NCBI GenBank assembly: GCA_900767005.1
Contig: CAAFXL010000045.1
Span: 1 to 6,909, forward strand
From: an uncultured Ruminobacter sp.
GTDB taxonomy: Bacteria; Pseudomonadota; Gammaproteobacteria; Enterobacterales; Succinivibrionaceae
Length of the DNA stretch: 6,909 nucleotides
Direction: 5' to 3'
Positions 1 through 5,310 of this stretch are shown one piece after another (within the stretch, counting starts at the first letter, position 1; each line of letters begins with the position of its first letter). Below the pieces are notes generated by a model that saw only the letters and a program-made list of their open reading frames with translations, searched no databases and was not told the DNA's origin. The position numbers and the translations under genes were made by a program.

Positions 1-128
1 AACGCATTAGCAGCAATTCGTGGCATAACAGGAATATGATAATCACTATACTCAATTAAAGTTTGAGCAGCCATTTCATTAATTTCTTCATATTCTTCGT
101 CTGTTAAACAGTCTATTCTACTAATCAA
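1..128 (-). CDS. Probable ImmA/IrrE-family metallopeptidase, N-terminal fragment (continues past position 1)
   Basis: An open frame of 42 codons runs off the window. It begins at a likely TTG (128-126) that overlaps the repressor stop as TTGA, the usual sign of translational coupling. A strong AGAGGAG (146-140) lies 11 bases upstream, slightly far but usable. An alternative start is the ATG at 74-72, which has only a weak binding site. After the start the peptide reads ISRIDCLTDEEYEEINEMA, then AQTLIEYSDYHIPVMPRIAA. An acidic helix, then an aromatic residue plus IPV, then an RIA helix is the N-terminal pattern I associate with ImmA/IrrE (DUF955) proteins. These are often encoded directly after an XRE repressor and cleave it to relieve repression. 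The zinc-binding HEXXH motif would lie outside the window, so activity cannot be judged. That a coding gene is here is fairly sure; the family is moderately sure. Confidence 0.55.
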   Translation of the reverse strand, partial: MISRIDCLTDEEYEEINEMAAQTLIEYSDYHIPVMPRIAANA

Positions 129-457
129 CGTATTTTCATCTCCTCTAATAGAACATTAAGTAATTGTTGCTTTTCTTCTAAAGAATAATCTCCAGCGTTT
201 CTATACAAAATTCTTTTCATTACAGGAAAAGATGTCTTATTATTTTCGTCAGCATCTTCTAAACCTACCAGATAATCAATAGACACATCTAAAAAAATTG
301 CAATTTTTTTAAGTATATCCATCTTAGGAATTCTATCTCCAGAAATATACTTGGACATAGCTGATTCTGTAATACCAATATTAGTCGCAAGTTCTTTTTG
401 AGATATTGACTTATCTTTTAAAACTTTTTGAAGTTTATCGCCTATCGTTTCACTCAT
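125..457 (-). CDS. XRE family (Cro/CI-type) transcriptional repressor, 110 aa
   Basis: This is a small DNA-binding regulator, probably repressing its own operon. Residues 6-65 form an HTH_3 domain. SQKELATNIGI (19-29) gives helix 2 and the turn, TESAMSKYISG (30-40) is the recognition helix, and DRIPKMDILKKIAIFLDVSIDYLVG completes the five-helix fold. Residues 67-110 form an acidic linker and a C-terminal helix (SLEEKQQLLNVLLEEMK) with no recognised domain, possibly for dimerisation or contact with a partner. The ATG start is supported by GAGG five bases upstream. The TGA stop overlaps the probable TTG start of the next gene. The protein resembles Firmicutes and mobile-element repressors of the ImmR type more than typical proteobacterial ones. 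The gene is much more AT-rich than rpoBC, which suggests transfer. The family assignment is firm; the role as a switch for a mobile element is inferred. Confidence 0.92.
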   Translation of the reverse strand: MSETIGDKLQKVLKDKSISQKELATNIGITESAMSKYISGDRIPKMDILKKIAIFLDVSIDYLVGLEDADENNKTSFPVMKRILYRNAGDYSLEEKQQLLNVLLEEMKIR

Positions 458-477
458 AGAAACCTCATTTGTTAATT

Positions 478-498
478 ATTGTATATCTATTATACAAT
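478..498. promoter_or_regulatory. Probable operator: inverted repeat over -10 and transcription start
   Basis: ATTGTATA (478-485) and TATACAAT (491-498) are perfect 8-bp inverted arms separated by the 5 bases TCTAT. The palindrome covers the whole -10 hexamer and the predicted transcription start. A dimeric Cro/CI-type repressor bound here would block RNA polymerase. The symmetry is seen in the sequence. That the neighbouring XRE protein binds it is an inference from the usual autoregulation in this family. Confidence 0.68.
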
Positions 499-517
499 TA
501 AATTTCCAAAACGTCAA
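489..517 (-). promoter_or_regulatory. Sigma70-type promoter of the XRE regulator operon
   Basis: On the minus strand the -35 element is TTGACG (517-512), five of six consensus bases. A 17-base spacer follows, then a perfect TATAAT -10 element (494-489). Transcription should begin around position 482, giving a short leader of about 25 bases before the repressor ATG. The promoter lies in the 202-base gap 458-659. The rest of that gap holds the rpoC terminator and AT-rich sequence in which I see nothing else convincing. Confidence 0.87.
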
Positions 518-529
518 GTTTATATTGAC
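513..529. promoter_or_regulatory. Possible second operator over the -35 element
   Basis: GTCAA (513-517) and TTGAC (525-529) form 5-bp inverted arms with a 7-base spacer. One arm lies inside the -35 hexamer (512-517). The arms differ in sequence from the repeat at 478-498. This could be a site for another regulator, or a chance repeat in AT-rich DNA. Confidence 0.25.
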
Positions 530-600
530 AAAAATTATAAATAATCAAAGATGAATTTTTATAAAAATGGTTCTTCACAAAACTTATCAGTTTAAGAAAA

Positions 601-635
601 TAATAAAAATAAAAAGGGAGCCCAAAGGACTCCCT
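601..635 (-). terminator. Rho-independent terminator of the rpoBC operon
   Basis: On the transcribed strand, AGGGAGTCC (635-627), loop TTT (626-624) and GGGCTCCCT (623-615) form a 9-bp stem with one G-U pair. It is followed at once by TTTTT-A-TTTTT-ATTA (615-601). It lies 24 bases after the rpoC stop codon, the expected place for the operon terminator. It separates rpoBC transcription from the regulator module beyond. The opposite strand has only a weak T-run, so it is probably not an efficient bidirectional terminator. Confidence 0.93.
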
Positions 636-659
636 AAATTTTATCCTATAAGCTTAAAC

Positions 660-3600
660 TTATAGTTGAGTGTTATCTAAAGAAGCTGCATTATTTAAAG
701 CTTCTGCAATCTGCTGAGATACCATTTCAGTAAATGGAGTAGCTTCCTTTAATGCCTGTTCTTCTTGAGCCTTCTTAAGAGCTTCTTTACGCTTTAAGTG
801 ATAGCTATAACCAGTACCAGCTGGGATTAAGCGACCAACAATAACGTTTTCCTTAAGACCGCGTAATTCATCAACCTTACCAGCAACAGCTGCTTCAGTT
901 AGAACACGAGTGGTTTCCTGGAATGAAGCTGCTGAAATGAAGCTTTCAGTATTCAATGAAGCCTTAGTAATACCCATTAGGATATGACGGTACTGCACTG
1001 GCTGCTTACCTTCAGCAATTAAAGCTTCGTTAGCAAGCTTAACTCTTGCAACTTCTGCCTGTTCACCCTGGATAAATTCGCGAGAATCACCAGCATCAAG
1101 GATTTCACACTTACGAAGCATCTGACGAGCAATCATTTCAATGTGCTTATCGTTAATCTTTACACCCTGTAAGCGGTATACTTGCTGAACTTCGTAAACA
1201 ATGTAGTTTGCAACATCAGCAATACCACGTAGACGTAAAATATCATGTGGAGATTCAGGACCTTCAACGATCTGTTCACCTCTAGTTACTTCATCACCAC
1301 TCATGATGTTGATATCACGGCTTGCAGGAATTGAGATTTCAGTCTTAACGCCATCAGCATTGGTAATTTCGATACGCTTCTTAGAACGAGTTTCCTTACC
1401 AAAGGTAATAATACCTGAATCTTCAGCAAGGATAGCAGGTTCCTTAGGAGAACGAGCTTCGAATAGGTCAGCAACACGTGGAAGACCACCGGTAATATCC
1501 TTAGTACCTGATGCCTTCTGAGGAATGGTTGCTAATACATCACCCACTTCAATACGCTGATCTTCAACTAGACGAACGATTGACTTTGGATGTAAGTTGT
1601 AACTTACCTGCTTACCTTGAGCATCTAATACTGGGTTGCCCTTTTCATCAACAAGGATAATTGTAGGACGCATGTCCATAACTTCCTTATAACGAGTAGA
1701 ACGACGAGTATATTGCTGGTATTTAGCAGTCTGTTCAGCAAATTCTCTCTTAGCCTTGTCATATTCACGCTTCTTACGTTCATATAACTCTAATCTATCT
1801 GGATCATTACGATCTTCATCAGTGATAGTAGGTTCTGGAGGTAAATCACGTGGACGACCTGGGTTTAACGGAGCAGGCATACGGTTAGCTGATTCTCTTA
1901 CTTCAAAGTATGAGTTACCAGTACCTTCATCATCCTTCTTATCCATGGTTAAACCGTCTTCCATATCTACGAATTTTACTAAACCCGCATATTCTGAAAT
2001 GGTTGGGTGAGCGTGAGCATCCCAAGTAGCAACGGTCTGGTTAGTTACAACCTTTTCACCATCTTTAACTGATAGTACGCAACCGTATGGAAGCTTATGT
2101 GACTCAAACTTAGCATCATCAACATTTAAACGACCATTACGTGAAACAACTACTAAGTTACCATCGCTATTTACTACAGTACGAGCATCGATCTTAACCT
2201 TACCTGCACGCTTAACAGCGATAGTGTTATCAGCAGCAGCACTAGAAGCCGCACCACCGATGTGGAATGTACGCATGGTAAGCTGTGTACCAGGTTCACC
2301 GATTGACTGAGCCGCCATAACACCTACTGCTTCACCCTTGTTTACTAGGTGACCGCGAGCAAGGTCGCGACCATAACACTTAGCACAAATACCAAACTTA
2401 GTGTTACAAGTAATAGCTGATCTAACCTTAACGCTATCGATACCATTAGTTTCTAATAGGTCGCATAGTGCTTCGTCAAGTAGAGTATTGTATGGAATTA
2501 ATACTTCATCCTTAGTACCTGGCTTAATTACGTCTTCTGCTAAAACACGTCCTAAAGCACGGTCTCTTAAGCTTTCAACTAAGTTACCACCAGAGTATAA
2601 AGACTTAATCCATAAGCCATCAGTAGTACCACAATCATCTTCAGTGATTACTAAGTCTTGAGCAACATCTACAAGACGACGAGTTAAGTAACCAGAGTTT
2701 GCAGTCTTAAGTGCGGTATCAGCAAGACCCTTACGAGCACCGTGAGAAGAAATAAAGTACTGTAATACGTTTAGACCTTCACGGAAGTTTGCCACAATCG
2801 GAGTTTCAATGATTGAGCCATCAGGCTTTGCCATCAAACCACGCATACCAGCTAGCTGACGAATCTGAGCTTCAGAACCACGAGCACCTGAGTCAGCCAT
2901 CATGTAGATGCTGTTGAATGATGCCATTGATTCTTCTTCACCTAAAATGTTGGTTGCCTTTTGAGTCTTAAGGTTTTCCATCATTTCCTTAGATAGACGC
3001 TTAGCGGTACCATCCCAAATATCAATTACCTTGTTGTAACGTTCACCAGCGGTAATCTGACCTTCTTCATACTGCTTCTGAATATCAAGAACCTGAGCTT
3101 CAGCTGAAGCAATGATGCTTGGCTTTGAAGGAGGAACTAAGATATCATCGGTACAAATTGAAGCACCTGATAGAGCCGCAAAACGGAAACCGGTGTACAT
3201 GATCTTATCCGCAAAAATTACGGTGTCTTTTAGACCAAGGGTACGGTAACATTCGTTTAGAAGCTTTGCGATCTTCTTCTTACCTAGTGGTTCATTTGAT
3301 ACATACTTAAACCAAGTATTTGGATGTTCTTCTAAGCTCTTACGCTGTTCTTCAGTTAATTTAACTGGTGGATCGATTAAGTCGTAGCTTAATCCCTTTG
3401 GAAGGATTAATACTGACAAAATAGCACGACCAACAGTAGTATTACGTAAAGTAACACGCTTTTCGTATTCGCCTTCGCTATTTAAAGTATATTCAGTGAT
3501 TCTACACTTAACACGAGCATGTAAATCTGCAATGCCAGAGCGATATAATCTTTCAGCTTCATGAGCATCAGAAAGAATCATACCTTCACCCTTAGCACCA

Positions 3601-5255
3601 ACCTTCATACGAGTCATATAGTATAGACCTAACACCACGTCCTGAGATGGAACCACAATAGGTTCACCAGAAGCTGGTGATAGAAGGTTATTGGTTGAAA
3701 GCATTAATGCACGAGCTTCAAGTTGAGCCTCTAAAGTTAGAGGTAAGTGAACCGCCATCTGGTCACCATCGAAGTCCGCGTTGAAACCGGTACATACTAG
3801 AGGATGAAGTCTGATTGCTTTACCTTCAATTAGTACAGGTTCGAATGCCTGAATACCTAGTCTATGTAGTGTCGGAGCACGGTTTAGCATTACTGGGTGT
3901 TCACGTACTACTTCATCTAGTACATCCCATACTGCTGGATCTTCGCGTTCTACCATGCGCTTTGCAGCCTTGATAGTAGTAGCTAAGCCCTTAACTTCTA
4001 GACGGCCATAAATAAATGGCTTGTATAGTTCAAGTGCCATCTTCTTAGGAAGACCACACTGGTGCATACGTAAGAACGGTCCTACAGTAATTACAGAACG
4101 ACCTGAGTAGTCTACACGCTTACCAAGTAGGTTCTGACGGAAACGACCTTGCTTACCCTTAATCATGTCAGCAAGTGACTTTAATGGTCTCTTGTTTGAA
4201 CCAGTTACAGCTCTTCCTCTACGACCGTTATCCATTAGAGCATCTACAGATTCCTGAAGCATTCTCTTTTCATTTCTAACAATGATATCAGGAGAAATTA
4301 ATTCAAGTAATCTCTTTAAACGGTTATTACGGTTAATAACACGACGATATAATTCGTTTAAGTCACTAGTTGCAAAACGACCGCCATCTAGTGGAACTAA
4401 TGGACGTAATTCTGGTGGAAGCACTGGAAGAACGGTTAAGATCATCCATTCTGGCTTGTTACCTGAACTAATAAAATCTTCCATTAACTTTAAGCGACGA
4501 GTTAAGTTCTTACGAGTGCTTTCTGAAGAAGTTGAAGCGATATCTTCACGAATGCGTTCAACTTGTCCTTCTAGATCAACATTACGTAATAAAACTAATA
4601 GAGCTTCAGCACCCATCTTAGCTTCGAACTCATCACCATTTTGCATCATCTGTTCATAGTATTCATCTTCAGTTAATACTTGACCTGATGATAGAGTAGT
4701 TGTCCCTGGATCGGTAACAACATACTTTTCAAAATATAGTACGCTTTCAATATCGCGTAACTTCATATCAAGGATTAAGCCAATACGAGATGGTAATGAC
4801 TTTAAGAACCAAATATGAGCAACTGGAGCAGCTAGCTCAATATGACCCATACGTTCACGACGAACCTTAGATTGAGTTACTTCTACACCGCACTTATCAC
4901 AGATATAACCACGATGCTTTAAACGCTTATACTTACCGCATAAACATTCATAATCTTTAACCGGCCCAAAGATTTTAGCACAGAATAAACCATCTCTTTC
5001 TGGCTTAAAAGTACGATAGTTGATGGTTTCTGGCTTCTTTACTTCACCATAAGACCATGAACGGATTTTTTCTGGAGAAGCTAAGCTGATCTTAATAGCA
5101 TCAAAATCAGTATTTTCTTCCTGCTTCTTATTAGCATTTTTTGAAAAATCCGAAAATTTCTGGTTAATACCGGCATTAGAATCAAGTAAAGTAGAGCCGT
5201 CAGCAAACGCTCCAAACATACTAGCAAAACTATTTTGATTTTCGTTTTCGCTCAC
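660..5255 (-). CDS. rpoC: RNA polymerase beta prime subunit, 1531 aa with three lineage-specific additions
   Basis: This is the catalytic beta prime subunit of RNA polymerase. The start is GTG with a strong Shine-Dalgarno sequence and the stop is TAA. Key elements, placed by alignment to remembered E. coli RpoC, are: first zinc site C104/C106/C119/C122; clamp helices about 298-341, which bind sigma; switch region GKQGRFRQNLLGKRVDYSG; catalytic NADFDGD with Asp494, 496 and 498; bridge helix about 829-865; second zinc site C875/C950/C957/C960; and trigger loop QLTMRTFHIGG with M994 and H998. The ppGpp site 1 residues of beta prime are kept (R396, R451, K676, I680, D683, Y687). The protein is about 124 residues longer than the 1407-residue E. 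coli protein. The excess is a 34-residue N-terminal extension, a 26-27 residue insertion at 628-653, and about 63 residues at 1126-1190 within SI3. All additions are in frame and the surrounding sequence is intact, so the gene appears functional. It is the last gene of the operon. Confidence 0.98.
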   Translation of the reverse strand: MSENENQNSFASMFGAFADGSTLLDSNAGINQKFSDFSKNANKKQEENTDFDAIKISLASPEKIRSWSYGEVKKPETINYRTFKPERDGLFCAKIFGPVKDYECLCGKYKRLKHRGYICDKCGVEVTQSKVRRERMGHIELAAPVAHIWFLKSLPSRIGLILDMKLRDIESVLYFEKYVVTDPGTTTLSSGQVLTEDEYYEQMMQNGDEFEAKMGAEALLVLLRNVDLEGQVERIREDIASTSSESTRKNLTRRLKLMEDFISSGNKPEWMILTVLPVLPPELRPLVPLDGGRFATSDLNELYRRVINRNNRLKRLLELISPDIIVRNEKRMLQESVDALMDNGRRGRAVTGSNKRPLKSLADMIKGKQGRFRQNLLGKRVDYSGRSVITVGPFLRMHQCGLPKKMALELYKPFIYGRLEVKGLATTIKAAKRMVEREDPAVWDVLDEVVREHPVMLNRAPTLHRLGIQAFEPVLIEGKAIRLHPLVCTGFNADFDGDQMAVHLPLTLEAQLEARALMLSTNNLLSPASGEPIVVPSQDVVLGLYYMTRMKVGAKGEGMILSDAHEAERLYRSGIADLHARVKCRITEYTLNSEGEYEKRVTLRNTTVGRAILSVLILPKGLSYDLIDPPVKLTEEQRKSLEEHPNTWFKYVSNEPLGKKKIAKLLNECYRTLGLKDTVIFADKIMYTGFRFAALSGASICTDDILVPPSKPSIIASAEAQVLDIQKQYEEGQITAGERYNKVIDIWDGTAKRLSKEMMENLKTQKATNILGEEESMASFNSIYMMADSGARGSEAQIRQLAGMRGLMAKPDGSIIETPIVANFREGLNVLQYFISSHGARKGLADTALKTANSGYLTRRLVDVAQDLVITEDDCGTTDGLWIKSLYSGGNLVESLRDRALGRVLAEDVIKPGTKDEVLIPYNTLLDEALCDLLETNGIDSVKVRSAITCNTKFGICAKCYGRDLARGHLVNKGEAVGVMAAQSIGEPGTQLTMRTFHIGGAASSAAADNTIAVKRAGKVKIDARTVVNSDGNLVVVSRNGRLNVDDAKFESHKLPYGCVLSVKDGEKVVTNQTVATWDAHAHPTISEYAGLVKFVDMEDGLTMDKKDDEGTGNSYFEVRESANRMPAPLNPGRPRDLPPEPTITDEDRNDPDRLELYERKKREYDKAKREFAEQTAKYQQYTRRSTRYKEVMDMRPTIILVDEKGNPVLDAQGKQVSYNLHPKSIVRLVEDQRIEVGDVLATIPQKASGTKDITGGLPRVADLFEARSPKEPAILAEDSGIITFGKETRSKKRIEITNADGVKTEISIPASRDINIMSGDEVTRGEQIVEGPESPHDILRLRGIADVANYIVYEVQQVYRLQGVKINDKHIEMIARQMLRKCEILDAGDSREFIQGEQAEVARVKLANEALIAEGKQPVQYRHILMGITKASLNTESFISAASFQETTRVLTEAAVAGKVDELRGLKENVIVGRLIPAGTGYSYHLKRKEALKKAQEEQALKEATPFTEMVSQQIAEALNNAASLDNTQL

Positions 5256-5261
5256 AAAAAA

Positions 5262-5269
5262 CTCCTTCT
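5262..5269 (-). promoter_or_regulatory. rpoC Shine-Dalgarno sequence, fixes the GTG start
   Basis: The transcribed strand reads AGAAGGAG, then six T, then GTG. AAGGAG with a 6-base spacer is a near-ideal ribosome binding site. It supports initiation at the GTG at 5255-5253 rather than at the internal ATG at 5219-5217 (Met13), which has no purine-rich sequence ahead of it. Confidence 0.85.
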
Positions 5270-5289
5270 AGGGGGGAAACCTCCCCCCT
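5270..5289 (-). promoter_or_regulatory. rpoB-rpoC intergenic hairpin abutting the rpoC ribosome binding site
   Basis: Read on the transcribed strand, the RNA is AGGGGGGA, then GGUU, then UCCCCCCU. This is a perfect 8-bp stem (5289-5282 with 5277-5270) containing six consecutive G-C pairs and a 4-base loop. It ends exactly where the rpoC Shine-Dalgarno region begins (5269). A run of six U follows only after the AGAAGGAG segment, so this is not a canonical terminator. It may be an mRNA processing or stability element, a pause site, or a modulator of rpoC translation. The structure is seen in the sequence; its role is inferred. Confidence 0.7.
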
Positions 5290-5310
5290 CATTAAAATGT
5301 TTAACTACTC

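Noticed and set aside
525..530. Plus-strand TTGACA as the -35 of a divergent promoter towards rpoC
   Set aside because: No -10-like hexamer occurs at 16-18 bases, and it would fire antisense into the rpoC terminator.
555..568. Perfect 14-bp palindrome ATTTTTATAAAAAT
   Set aside because: It consists only of A and T in a very AT-rich spacer, lies upstream of the promoter, and has no partner site. Chance is the simplest explanation.
1301..1521. Short open frames on both strands inside rpoC (1301-1489 minus, 1303-1521 plus)
   Set aside because: They overlap conserved RpoC coding sequence in other frames, show no recognisable domain, and have no promoter or ribosome binding site. They are coding shadows.
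1756..2010. 84-codon plus-strand frame antisense to rpoC
   Set aside because: It mirrors the SI3-coding region. Its composition is that expected of an antisense shadow and no start signals are seen.
2401..2661. 86-codon plus-strand frame antisense to rpoC
   Set aside because: It lies entirely opposite the second zinc-site region of RpoC, which fully explains the sequence conservation.
4282..4659. 125-codon plus-strand frame antisense to rpoC
   Set aside because: It is Ser/Arg-rich, as typical of reverse-strand readings of this gene, with no domain and no initiation signals.
5232..5292. 20-codon ATG frame spanning the hairpin and overlapping the rpoC start
   Set aside because: It has no Shine-Dalgarno sequence, and its codons are dictated by the hairpin and the rpoC binding site. 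A leader peptide cannot be supported.
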